51,276 nt of DNA from an uncultured Pelagibacteraceae bacterium (lineage in GTDB: Bacteria > Pseudomonadota > Alphaproteobacteria > Pelagibacterales > Pelagibacteraceae). The stretch is from positions 1-51,276 of the forward strand of contig CABZLO010000007.1 in the NCBI GenBank assembly GCA_902526595.1, written 5' to 3'. The translations under genes and the position numbers were made by a program. Under the pieces are notes generated by a model, which was not told the origin of the DNA, searched no databases, and worked only from the letters and a program-made list of their open reading frames with translations. Positions 17,924-25,969 of the stretch are shown here, in pieces (within the stretch, counting starts at the first letter, position 1; every line of letters begins with the position of its first letter).

Positions 17924-19252
17924 TTAGAATTTAGCTAGTGCTTTATTAATCATATCAACAGCCTCATCAACATCGATTTGGTCGTCAATATAAAGTCTAG
18001 TGATTCTATTTATAAATTGAGAATTAATGACTTTTGATGCTCTTGATAGCTCACCTTCCTTAACTCCCCATCTGTTTGCAGTATCTAAACCAGCAACAAT
18101 GTTATTTATAACATCAGGGTCATAAAGATTTGACAAAGGAGCTTTTCTATCAACTCCAACTGGCAATTTACTCCAAGCTTTTGTAAATGCCTCTGGATCA
18201 CTTGCATTTCCTCTTCTTACTGGGAATTTGCCTTCTGGAGCAATAGATAAAGTACTTGTGTATCCTTCATCCATTGAATACATGATAAATTGTTTTGCTT
18301 CATCAGTATCCGCATCAGCTGTTATACCAAAGTATCTAACATCTGCCCAAGCAGCACCTTTTTTATTACTTGGTCCACTAAAATTAGTTATGAAGCCTGT
18401 TTTAGATGCAAGTTCAGGTGAAGTTGGATCACTATTTATTGTTGGAGGAGCAGAGTCTCTTAAACCTGCAAGCTCATCCATAATAAATGGAGACCAAATT
18501 ATCATTGGTGTTTTTCCGGCAAAATAAAGTGCTCTTGATTGTTTCCAATAAAGTTCACCTGGAGGACTAGCTTTTGCTATGACTTTATAAAACTCTAATG
18601 CCTCCTTTAACTTTTTACCTTGCTTTTTAATTCCACCTTTTTTTACTATGTTAACACCATTTGCTAAAAGAACATGTTCCAGAACTTGACTCATGAAATT
18701 TTCATCAGTCTTAGTAGCAGCAACAAATCCAAACATTCCATTTGTTTTTGAGAGTTTTTCAACAGCTTTCACTATGTTAGCATAACTTGTTGGTGGTTCT
18801 AGTTCAGCGTTATCAAAAAGATCTTTTCTGTAAACAACCATTTGTGTCCATCCATCAACTGGAACAGCAGCAATTTTTGATCCTGACTTAGCCATGTTTA
18901 AAGCACCGGGAGCAAAAGTATCTTTACCAAGTGCCTTTACAACTGCGTTATTAGCATCAACATCTAAAATTCCAGCTTCTGCCCATGGTAAAACGTATTG
19001 TAGAGTATGATATATCACATCTGGTAAATCACCAGCTGCCGCAGCAGCAGTTGCTCTTGTTCCCAATTCCTTTTCTTCTATTGGAATTACATCAACCTTA
19101 ATACCTGTCTTAGCCTCAAAAGCTTTGGCCATTTCTTCTTGTTTAGCCATTCGAGCAGGCTGAACTTCTGTAGTCCAAAATTTAATATCTGCATAAACGA
19201 CATTAGTAATGAATAATGAAATTATGCAAAATATTTTAATTATATTTTTCAT
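17924..19252 (-). CDS. Periplasmic sugar-binding protein of the ABC transporter (MalE/UgpB-like)
   Basis: A 442-residue family-1 extracellular solute-binding protein. The signal peptide MKNIIKIFCIISLFITNVVYA is cleaved after residue 21. Features include IKFWTTEVQ, FEAKTGIKVDVIPIEE, AAAAGDLPDVIYH and GITADADTDEAKQFI. The open frame extends 18 codons upstream, but I choose the Met at 19252 because it follows a strong AGGAGGAG ribosome-binding site and starts the signal peptide. Ligand inferred from context: glucosylglycerate, mannosylglycerate or a related glycoside. The hairpin after it should let it be made in excess over the permeases. Confidence 0.92.
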   Translation of the reverse strand: MKNIIKIFCIISLFITNVVYADIKFWTTEVQPARMAKQEEMAKAFEAKTGIKVDVIPIEEKELGTRATAAAAAGDLPDVIYHTLQYVLPWAEAGILDVDANNAVVKALGKDTFAPGALNMAKSGSKIAAVPVDGWTQMVVYRKDLFDNAELEPPTSYANIVKAVEKLSKTNGMFGFVAATKTDENFMSQVLEHVLLANGVNIVKKGGIKKQGKKLKEALEFYKVIAKASPPGELYWKQSRALYFAGKTPMIIWSPFIMDELAGLRDSAPPTINSDPTSPELASKTGFITNFSGPSNKKGAAWADVRYFGITADADTDEAKQFIMYSMDEGYTSTLSIAPEGKFPVRRGNASDPEAFTKAWSKLPVGVDRKAPLSNLYDPDVINNIVAGLDTANRWGVKEGELSRASKVINSQFINRITRLYIDDQIDVDEAVDMINKALAKF

Positions 19253-19373
19253 TTCTCCTCCTGAGATTTTTTTTAAAAAAGTACTATATTTGACAGCATG
19301 TCGCAAATGTTTGATAAAAATTAAATACTAACAATTAATAGTTGTATTATTATTTTTATTTTTTTTAAAAAAG
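19253..19373 (-). promoter_or_regulatory. Probable promoter/operator region of the transport operon
   Basis: This 121-base gap separates gpgS from the binding-protein gene, while most other gaps in this minus-strand block are under 15 bases. It contains an inverted repeat GACA-GCA-TGTC at 19292-19302 within TTGACAGCATGTCGCAA, a TATAGT-like -10 just downstream on the minus strand, and the strong ribosome-binding site. A separate start site with a repressor operator is plausible; the operator is degenerate and the call is tentative. Confidence 0.4.
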
Positions 19374-20594
19374 CTATAAATAATGTCTGTTATCTTCATT
19401 AACAGCTTTTTCTAATCTAATTAGAAAATCTGGTATTGCACTTTTTACTCTACTCCATGTAGGTATAAAAGGAGCATCCATTGGGTTTAGATAAAAATCC
19501 TCTCCAGCTCTAATGATATTACTTGAAAATAATTCAACTGCTTTTTCCTCTGTGTGAGAGTCAAATTTTAGACCATTCATTTCAGCATCAGCTCTGTAAG
19601 CATCTATAAGATCTAAAGCAGATCTATAATATGTTGCTTTTAAAGATCTTAATTGTTCTCTACTAAATGAATGACCTTGTGTTGCTAATTTTTTAATAAA
19701 AGTTTTTATAATATCTATAGACATTCTTGATAATCCTTTTTTTTCATCATCTAGAGATAAATCTTGATGTTTATGATCATAGGTATCTGCTAAATCTACT
19801 TGGCAAATATTTTGTGGAGAAAAATTTCTCTGCATTTCAGACAAAATACCAATTTCAATACCCCAGTCTGATGATATTCGAAGTTCAGGTAAAATATTTC
19901 TCCTAAATGAAAATTCACCTGCCAAAGGATATTTAAAAGATTTCATAAAATCTAGGTAATCACTTTTGTCAATAGTTTTTTCTAAAGCATTTAATAAAGG
20001 AAAAACTAATAGTCTTGCCACACGTCCATTCATTTTATTGTCAGCCACTCTTGGGTAGTAACCTTTACAAAATTCAAAATTAAATAATGGATTTACAACT
20101 GGATAAAATAATTTTGCTAACATTCTTCTATCGTAAGTTTTGATATCACAATCATGTAAAGCTACCGATCTAGCACTATCTCTAGCAATAGACATACCTA
20201 TGCAATACCAAACATTTCTTCCTTTGCCTTGTTCATTTGGTGCTAATCCTTTATTTTGTAATTCTTTATCTAACTTTTTTAAATTAGGACCATCGTTCCA
20301 TAAAATAGTAAAAGGAGTCTGCAATTTTTCAAAAAAAGTCCAAGCCTTTCTCGCTTGTGCTTCACTTGCTTGATCTAACCCTATAATAATATGATGTATG
20401 TAATTAGTTTTACTTATCTCTTCCACAATTTTAGGTAATGCATCACCTTTTAATTCTGAATAAAGACATGGCAAGATAAGTTCCATCTTCCTTTCTTTTG
20501 AAAAACCTAAAAGTTCTTTTTCTATTTGGTCTAAAGATTTTGTTCCAAAATCATGAAGCGTTGAAATTATACCATTTTGAGAAAAATCACTCAT
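19374..20594 (-). CDS. gpgS: Glucosyl-3-phosphoglycerate synthase (GT81-like)
   Basis: A 406-residue soluble GT-A glycosyltransferase. GpgS hallmarks occur in order: GKGRNVWYCIG (123-133), metal-binding DCD (148-150), FCKGYYPRVADNKMNGRVARLL (175-196, shortened: FxKGYY then GRVARLL), KYPLAGEFSFRR (221-232), DWGIEIGIL (243-251) and YDHKHQ (272-277). The family transfers glucose from NDP-glucose to 3-phosphoglycerate. The product is dephosphorylated to glucosylglycerate, a compatible solute. The gpgP homologue lies eight bases upstream on the same strand. A mannosyl donor cannot be excluded. Confidence 0.85.
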   Translation of the reverse strand: MSDFSQNGIISTLHDFGTKSLDQIEKELLGFSKERKMELILPCLYSELKGDALPKIVEEISKTNYIHHIIIGLDQASEAQARKAWTFFEKLQTPFTILWNDGPNLKKLDKELQNKGLAPNEQGKGRNVWYCIGMSIARDSARSVALHDCDIKTYDRRMLAKLFYPVVNPLFNFEFCKGYYPRVADNKMNGRVARLLVFPLLNALEKTIDKSDYLDFMKSFKYPLAGEFSFRRNILPELRISSDWGIEIGILSEMQRNFSPQNICQVDLADTYDHKHQDLSLDDEKKGLSRMSIDIIKTFIKKLATQGHSFSREQLRSLKATYYRSALDLIDAYRADAEMNGLKFDSHTEEKAVELFSSNIIRAGEDFYLNPMDAPFIPTWSRVKSAIPDFLIRLEKAVNEDNRHYL

Positions 20595-20602
20595 AATTAA
20601 TT

Positions 20603-21409
20603 TTAGTAATTTTTATTTATTTTAACCAGAGCCATTTTGATCACATCTGCCCAGCCCTCCGGTGATGGCTTATTTGTTGCTATTAAATCATTTATTGGAA
20701 TTTGATCTAATGTAAATTTATCATTAAATACTAAACAGGGAAAATCACTCACTTTGAGCATATCTAAATCGTTATAATTATCACCAACTGCTATTATTTT
20801 TATATTTTTGTTATTTTTTTTAAAAAATCTTACAAATACTTGAAGTGCTTTAGCTTTATTTACCTTATCAGTTAAATTAATAACTCTACCACCTTCCTGT
20901 AAAGCTAAACCTTTTTTTTTGACAATTTTAAATAACTCATTTTTTTCACTTTTAATTCCATCAAATATAAAAGGAATTGTATATTTACGATCTAAAGCCA
21001 TTTCAAGTTTTTGGTCCTCCAAACCAAAAATTAAGCTTTGTTTTTTTTTCTCCATTTTAGATAACCATTTGCATTTACTCTGTAAATTTACTGGAACAGA
21101 CATTTCAAACACTTTTAATAAATTATCCTTCTCTCTACTGAGAATTAATTCTTTAGGTAAATTTGAATTTACTAGATCTAAACCATTTATAGCTGCACCG
21201 TTTTCTGAAATGTAAGGTAATGCTGCTCCAAGTTCATTATTAAAATCTAAAATTTCTTTTTCCGTTTTACTTGTGTTAGGAATTATAAAAATACCTTTGG
21301 AAAGTAATTGTTTTATATAGTCTTTAATCTCCTCAAATTTAAAAGTATCTCTATGAAGAAGTGACCCATCAAGATCAGTAAATATCAAAATATTAAATTT
21401 TTTTTTCAT
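20603..21409 (-). CDS. gpgP: Glucosyl-/mannosyl-3-phosphoglycerate phosphatase (HAD-IIB, MpgP-like)
   Basis: A 268-residue HAD phosphatase. Nucleophile and acid are Asp12 and Asp14 in FTDLDGSLL. Motif II is FIIPNTSKTEKEI, the substrate region is LPYISENGAAI (64-74), and motif III/IV is VGDNYNDLDML (208-218). The MpgP/GpgP subgroup has this ENGAAI pattern. It would remove phosphate from the gpgS product to release glucosylglycerate. First gene of the minus-strand gpgP-gpgS pair, divergent from pcs across an 89-base gap. Confidence 0.85.
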   Translation of the reverse strand: MKKKFNILIFTDLDGSLLHRDTFKFEEIKDYIKQLLSKGIFIIPNTSKTEKEILDFNNELGAALPYISENGAAINGLDLVNSNLPKELILSREKDNLLKVFEMSVPVNLQSKCKWLSKMEKKKQSLIFGLEDQKLEMALDRKYTIPFIFDGIKSEKNELFKIVKKKGLALQEGGRVINLTDKVNKAKALQVFVRFFKKNNKNIKIIAVGDNYNDLDMLKVSDFPCLVFNDKFTLDQIPINDLIATNKPSPEGWADVIKMALVKINKNY

Positions 21410-21498
21410 TTATAAATATTTATAAAATTAATCTTTGCGAATTACTACCGCGACAAGAATTTATCAGCAAAATTTTTATTAATAGGTTAAAAAAATAA

Positions 21499-22257
21499 AT
21501 GCTAAAAAATAAAAAAGAATTAGACATTCTTCGAGCTTGGTCTGTACACTTGTTAACATGCTCGGGGTTAATAGCTGGTTTTTTTGCTATTACATGCATA
21601 TTTAATAATAATCTCACATCAGTTTTTTTATTTTTGGGAATTGCATTATTAATTGATGCAGTTGATGGTACATTGGCTAGAAAATTAAGAGTTTCTTTAT
21701 TTGTAAAAAATATCGATGGGAAAATGCTTGATAGCATAATTGATTTTTTTAATTACATAATAATTCCATCTGTAGTGATATATTGGTTTAAATTTGTACC
21801 TACACCTTTTGAAATAATTATACCTTCAATTATATTAATTATATCAGCAATATCATATTCGAACACTAACTTGATGACTTCAGACAACTTTTACAAAGGT
21901 TTTCCTTGTATCTGGAACATATTACTTTTTTATTTATACATATTTGACCTATCTCAGGTGTATAATTTATTTATAATATCTATTTGTATATTGTTAAAGT
22001 TTATACCTATCAAATTTATTCATCCGTTAAGAGTTAATAAATATAAAAATTATTCTTTTACGTTTATGGTATTATGGTTTATTTCATCATTGAAAATTTT
22101 ATTAAGCTCATTATTTGTTCTTAACAATACTTTTGATTATTTATTTCTAGGTATATGGTTAATATCAAATATGTACTTTATTTATCTTACTATCTATGAG
22201 CTTTATCGTTATGTATTTAAAAATATTTATTTAAAAATGAAAAAACAAAATTCTTAG
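21499..22257 (+). CDS. pcs: Phosphatidylcholine synthase (CDP-alcohol phosphatidyltransferase)
   Basis: A 252-residue inner-membrane protein with about seven to eight helices. The CDP-alcohol phosphotransferase motif is complete: Asp53, Asp56-Gly57, Ala60-Arg61, Gly74, Asp78 and Asp82. Beyond that motif, several Pcs-specific segments match rhizobial Pcs as I know it: RAWSVHLLTCSG, DGTLARKLRV, FYKGFPCIWN and FIHPLRVNKYKN. Pcs condenses CDP-diacylglycerol with choline to give phosphatidylcholine and CMP, so exogenous choline is required. It converges on the small membrane-protein operon with a three-base gap between stops. Confidence 0.87.
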   Translation: MLKNKKELDILRAWSVHLLTCSGLIAGFFAITCIFNNNLTSVFLFLGIALLIDAVDGTLARKLRVSLFVKNIDGKMLDSIIDFFNYIIIPSVVIYWFKFVPTPFEIIIPSIILIISAISYSNTNLMTSDNFYKGFPCIWNILLFYLYIFDLSQVYNLFIISICILLKFIPIKFIHPLRVNKYKNYSFTFMVLWFISSLKILLSSLFVLNNTFDYLFLGIWLISNMYFIYLTIYELYRYVFKNIYLKMKKQNS

Positions 22258-22260
22258 TTT

Positions 22261-22650
22261 TTAAATTAGAAGAAATACTAAACAAATCATTTGAACAAAA
22301 TTAATAAGGACAGATAGAAAATGTGAGTATTTAAATTTTTTATCCTGTTTTTCATCTCTATATTTGTTAATTAATGGCATTAATAAATAGTTCGAAGTAG
22401 CAAATAAAACTGTAATTAATAATATAAGATAAAAATCAATTCCTATCTTACTCAACAATATAAATGCTATGAGAACAATAAAACTTATCCCTAAATTAAC
22501 ATTATAATAAAATGGGAATATTCTTCTTACAAACTTTCGAGCATTATTCTCATCTAATGTGGTAAAGACAACAGGTGCTATTACAAACGAGAAGAATAAC
22601 ATTATTCCTAAAATCATGGAGGTCAAATAAACGGTAATTTGTTCAATCAT
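22261..22650 (-). CDS. DUF4149-like small integral membrane protein
   Basis: A 129-residue protein with four predicted helices. The start (LTSMILGIMLFFSFVIAPVVFTTL) followed by RKFVRRIFPFYYN matches the DUF4149 / TMEM205-like pattern with its FxxFP-type turn. Function unknown. Its ATG overlaps the stop of the preceding 49-codon gene (ATGA), and it is the last of three consecutive small membrane-protein genes. Confidence 0.75.
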   Translation of the reverse strand: MIEQITVYLTSMILGIMLFFSFVIAPVVFTTLDENNARKFVRRIFPFYYNVNLGISFIVLIAFILLSKIGIDFYLILLITVLFATSNYLLMPLINKYRDEKQDKKFKYSHFLSVLINFVQMICLVFLLI

Positions 22651-22796
22651 AATTTGTTTTCTATTAAATTTTCTTCTTTCATTTTTTTTTTTGCTTTATT
22701 TTTTTTATCACAATATCTCTTAAAAATATAAGCTGCTGATACACCACCAATTAGAATAAATTTTAATATCTTTAATTTAATTAGTGTTTTAATCAT
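22647..22796 (-). CDS. Small single-helix membrane protein (49 residues)
   Basis: Read directly from the minus strand: MIKTLIKLKILKFILIGG, then VSAAYIFKRYCDKKNKAKKK and an acidic/basic tail. One membrane helix (about 9-24) is followed by a Lys-rich cytoplasmic tail. The ATG lies two bases after the upstream gene's stop, and the stop overlaps the downstream DUF4149 start by four bases (ATGA). This phasing on both sides is strong support for a real gene despite its length. No function recognised. Confidence 0.65.
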   Translation of the reverse strand: MIKTLIKLKILKFILIGGVSAAYIFKRYCDKKNKAKKKMKEENLIENKL

Positions 22797-22798
22797 GA

Positions 22799-23002
22799 TT
22801 AAATATCAAATTTTTCTAATAAGAGGTGAATTACTAAATTGTAGAGAAATACAAAACAAGAAATATAGAATAGAAAAATTATTCCCTTAGAATTAAATAT
22901 GTATCCCGTTGAGGTTAAAAGTACAATAAATAGGCTAATTGATAAAGCAAGCTTTGATTGTGATTTTTTTTTTAAGTGAGATTTTAAAATATCTTTTTTC
23001 AT
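22799..23002 (-). CDS. Small two-helix membrane protein (67 residues)
   Basis: Begins MKKDILKSHLKKKSQSK, a basic cytoplasmic N terminus, then two hydrophobic helices (about 18-36 and 42-60) and a short end. It opens the minus-strand trio of small membrane proteins and is separated from the next gene by two bases. No family recognised. Confidence 0.6.
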   Translation of the reverse strand: MKKDILKSHLKKKSQSKLALSISLFIVLLTSTGYIFNSKGIIFLFYISCFVFLYNLVIHLLLEKFDI

Positions 23003-23112
23003 TTATCACAATGATAAGTATTAAAGATATTTATTCATCGTTAATTTTGTCCTACTGAGACATTCTGAATGTTCATTAATATTTATAAAATATTCAAATA
23101 AATAAAAATTTT

Positions 23113-23210
23113 ACTTATTCAACATATTCAATTATAAATAATGGCATAAACACTCATGAAATTCATTAATGCCCTCGTGGTGAAATTGGTAGACACAAAG
23201 GACTTAAAAT
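23113..23210 (+). repeat. Direct repeat, copy 1 (tRNA-Leu promoter plus 5' half)
   Basis: About 98 bases that recur at 25970-26067. The final 40 bases (tRNA part) are identical. The preceding 58 bases differ at about seven positions by eye, including the -35-like hexamer (ATATTC here, TTGTTC in copy 2). Similarity stops abruptly after the tRNA anticodon loop. Confidence 0.85.
23171..23210 (+). pseudogene. Truncated tRNA-Leu(TAA), 5' half only
   Basis: These 40 bases equal positions 1-40 of the intact tRNA-Leu at 26028: acceptor 5' strand, D arm, anticodon 5' stem and the loop with TAA. The following sequence has no 3' anticodon stem, variable arm, T arm or acceptor complement, so it cannot fold as a tRNA. 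It is most simply the displaced half of a tRNA gene used as an integration site. Confidence 0.88.
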
Positions 23211-23417
23211 AGTTTGAGTTGAGGAATTTCAGAGTCCCTAATAGTCTTAATCCCTTATAATCCCATAACTTTTAAAATTGTTGGATTATTTTTATTAGAA
23301 AATATTAATAATAAATTTTGTTAAAATAGTAGCTAACTAGTAACCAGGGAGTTAAATCAAATAGCCATTTTTTTTAAGCAAATAGACTCAATGTTCAAGA
23401 TTTGATAGTATTATATT

Positions 23418-24524
23418 ATGAAAAAAATTTTGGTTATTATATTATTAATTTTTATCTCAAATACAGTTCTTAACGCAGAAACAATTAAACCAAAAAAAAC
23501 ACCACTAAAAAAATTATCCAAACAACTAGGCAATGGAGAATTAATTAAGATTAATTCATATCAAGTTTCTGATTATAAAGGCATTATGGAGGGCTGGTAT
23601 AAAGAGAGTCCAATAATAGTTGATGCTCTTATTACTTATCCAGAGGGAGAAGGTCCATTTCCTTTATTATTAATCGTTCATAGTAGTGGTGGACCAGGAG
23701 AATTTACTGAAAGTTGGTTAGAGTTTATGAGAGATCAACAAAAACCTTTGTTAGACATGGGAATAGCAACAATGTATTTAGATAATTTTTCTGCGAGAGG
23801 TGCAAAACATACTTATTTAGATCAATCAAAAGCATCTTTGTGGTCTACTTATATAGATATGTTTATGGCGTTGGATTATCTCAGTAAGAATCCAAAAATA
23901 AATATTAAAAAAGTTGGTATCTCTGGCTATTCACGTGGAGGAAACCTTTCAATTATGGCTGCAGAAAAAAGATTGAGAGATAAATTAGTAAGCAAAGATC
24001 TTTATTTCGCTGCGTCTCAGCCAAGATCTGCCGAATGTGGAATTTCTGGAATGTTTAGAAATCCAACTCCAGTTAAGGAAACTAAAATTTGGTATGTACA
24101 TGGTTTAGCTGAGGATTATACTTTACCAGGTCCGTGTGTAGAAATAATGGAAAAAATGCAAGCCAAAGGTGCTGACATTAAAATTGATTTGAGAGAAGGA
24201 TGGTATCATTTATTCACAGGAAATTATGAACCTGAGTTTTCAAAAAGGACTCAATATTTTTGGAAGTGTACTAATTTTTACACAGAAGATGATGGTAATC
24301 CTAATAAAGAGTTTCTTGATTTAATTTTAAAAAATACAAAAATAAAAAGTTTGGATGAATTTAATGAGTTATCACGTAAAAATCCAAGAAAAGCTTTTAA
24401 AACAATGTTCAAGGGTCTTAAAAAAGAAAATTGTATTGGAAAAGGTGTTACAGAAGGAGGTAACCATGGAAAAACTTTTATGCCAGAGTATTTAGCTTTT
24501 TGGAGAGAAAATTTACTAAATTGA
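23418..24524 (+). CDS. Exported dienelactone-hydrolase-like alpha/beta hydrolase
   Basis: A 368-residue protein with a Sec signal peptide (MKKILVIILLIFISNTVLNA, cleavage near 20). The nucleophile elbow is GYSRG with Ser172. An oxyanion-type segment is LIVHSSGGPGEF. The probable acid and His lie in HGLAEDYTLPGPC and GWYHLF. It is longer than classic dienelactone hydrolase (about 240 residues), with an N-terminal extension and a C-terminal region rich in charged residues. It likely cleaves an ester or lactone in the periplasm; substrate unknown. It lies inside the tRNA-bounded segment, 38 bases ahead of the amine oxidase. Confidence 0.82.
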   Translation: MKKILVIILLIFISNTVLNAETIKPKKTPLKKLSKQLGNGELIKINSYQVSDYKGIMEGWYKESPIIVDALITYPEGEGPFPLLLIVHSSGGPGEFTESWLEFMRDQQKPLLDMGIATMYLDNFSARGAKHTYLDQSKASLWSTYIDMFMALDYLSKNPKINIKKVGISGYSRGGNLSIMAAEKRLRDKLVSKDLYFAASQPRSAECGISGMFRNPTPVKETKIWYVHGLAEDYTLPGPCVEIMEKMQAKGADIKIDLREGWYHLFTGNYEPEFSKRTQYFWKCTNFYTEDDGNPNKEFLDLILKNTKIKSLDEFNELSRKNPRKAFKTMFKGLKKENCIGKGVTEGGNHGKTFMPEYLAFWRENLLN

Positions 24525-24562
24525 ACTAGTTTAATAAAAAGTATGTTTTAAATGATAAATTA

Positions 24563-25927
24563 ATGAAAAAAGTCTTCATAAACAATATAGGAAGAAGAAA
24601 GTTTTTAAAAACATCACTTTCAACATTAGCTTTTGCTACTTTGCCAAAAATTTCTTTTGCACAATCTAGCCCTGATGTTGTTGTTATTGGCGCAGGATCA
24701 TCAGGTTTATCAGCTACTGCTGAGCTAATGCAAAAAGGTGTATCGGTATTATGTGTAGAGGCTATGAATAGAACTGGTGGAAGATGTTATGCTGATAACT
24801 CAACTTTTGGAATACCAATTGATATAGGTGCCCATTGGCTACATGGATTTTCGGAAAACCAATTTGCAAAATTTGGAAAAAAACATAAAGATAAATTTAA
24901 AATATATCCAGAAGATGCTCCATCTGTTGTTTACGATGGCAAAAGAAAAACAGAAGCAACAGAACTTTGGAAAATATACAAACAATTAAAAAGAATTAAA
25001 AGAAGAAGTAGAGCAGATGTTCCGTTTATAACTTTGGTACCAGAAAAAATAAAAAAAAATACCTGGTTTGATACTGCTGCTAGCATGATAGGTGATTCTA
25101 GAGATCTAGATAATTTTTCTCCACATGATGATAATGCTAATTGGTATGATCCTGGATCTGGAGATGGTCTTTGCAGAGAAGGATATGGCTCTTTGTTAGC
25201 TTATTATCGAAAAGATGTTCCTGTTAAATTGAATACAATTGTTAGTGAAATAAAATGGGACGGAAAAGGAGTACAAGTTGTAACTAATAAAGGAACGATA
25301 AGTGCAAAAGCATGCATCGTTACTACTTCTATTGGTGTCCTAAAGGCCGAAAAAATTAAGTTTACTCCACCTTTACCGACAAGAAAAATCAAAGCTTTAG
25401 ATGGAGTTTCGATGACCTATTCAAATCGAGTTTTAATTCAATTAAAGAAAAAATTTTACAAAGCAAAAAGAATAAAAAATGACACGTGGTTTAATACTAA
25501 ATGTAATAGTAATGGAGCTAAGTCACCTAAAACTTACTATGGGTCTCTTAAAATGGGTGGATCCGATGTCTCTCTTTTTGGTATGTCAGGACAATTTGCA
25601 AAAGATATAGGAGAAGAAGGCGATAACGCAATGATAGATTTTATTTTAAATGATCTTAAATCAACCTTTGGTTCAAAATTTTATAAAAAGTATTTTATTA
25701 AAGCTAAAGCTATAGCGTGGTCAACAAATCCTCTTACCTTAGGTGCTTACTCTGGAGGAATACCCGGAAAGTCAAATAATTTGAGACGTGAATTAAGAAT
25801 GCCTGTAGGAGATAGAATTTTTTTTGCAGGAGAAGCTACTGCTCTAGCTTTTAGCACAGTTCATGGTGCTGATCGAAGTGGCAAAAGAGCTGCAACTGAA
25901 GTTTATACATCCCCCGTTTTAAAGTAA
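24563..25927 (+). CDS. Tat-exported flavin amine oxidase
   Basis: A 454-residue FAD enzyme of the monoamine oxidase/polyamine oxidase family. A twin-arginine signal (GRRKFLK, residues 10-16, then a hydrophobic stretch ending SFAQ at 34) predicts export already folded with FAD. The dinucleotide site is GAGSSG (43-48) with Glu66, followed by RTGGRC. The C-terminal FAD-contact segment is RIFFAGEATALAFSTVHGADRSGKRAA. It would oxidatively deaminate an amine or polyamine in the periplasm, releasing ammonia and hydrogen peroxide. Probably co-transcribed with the upstream hydrolase. Confidence 0.88.
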   Translation: MKKVFINNIGRRKFLKTSLSTLAFATLPKISFAQSSPDVVVIGAGSSGLSATAELMQKGVSVLCVEAMNRTGGRCYADNSTFGIPIDIGAHWLHGFSENQFAKFGKKHKDKFKIYPEDAPSVVYDGKRKTEATELWKIYKQLKRIKRRSRADVPFITLVPEKIKKNTWFDTAASMIGDSRDLDNFSPHDDNANWYDPGSGDGLCREGYGSLLAYYRKDVPVKLNTIVSEIKWDGKGVQVVTNKGTISAKACIVTTSIGVLKAEKIKFTPPLPTRKIKALDGVSMTYSNRVLIQLKKKFYKAKRIKNDTWFNTKCNSNGAKSPKTYYGSLKMGGSDVSLFGMSGQFAKDIGEEGDNAMIDFILNDLKSTFGSKFYKKYFIKAKAIAWSTNPLTLGAYSGGIPGKSNNLRRELRMPVGDRIFFAGEATALAFSTVHGADRSGKRAATEVYTSPVLK

Positions 25928-25969
25928 CTCAAGTTGGAATGTACACCTAACTATAAATTAAAAAAATTT

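Larger units (their letters stand above)
23003..23417. other. 415-base gene-free stretch containing a tRNA fragment
   Basis: No convincing ORF. It holds the promoter of the minus-strand small-protein operon near 23003-23040, the first copy of a tRNA-Leu upstream region (about 23113-23170), the 40-base tRNA 5' half (23171-23210), and about 200 bases of unique AT-rich DNA. The last part contains short TAATCCC repeats near 23247-23265, possibly recombinase arm sites, and then the leader of the hydrolase gene. Confidence 0.6.
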
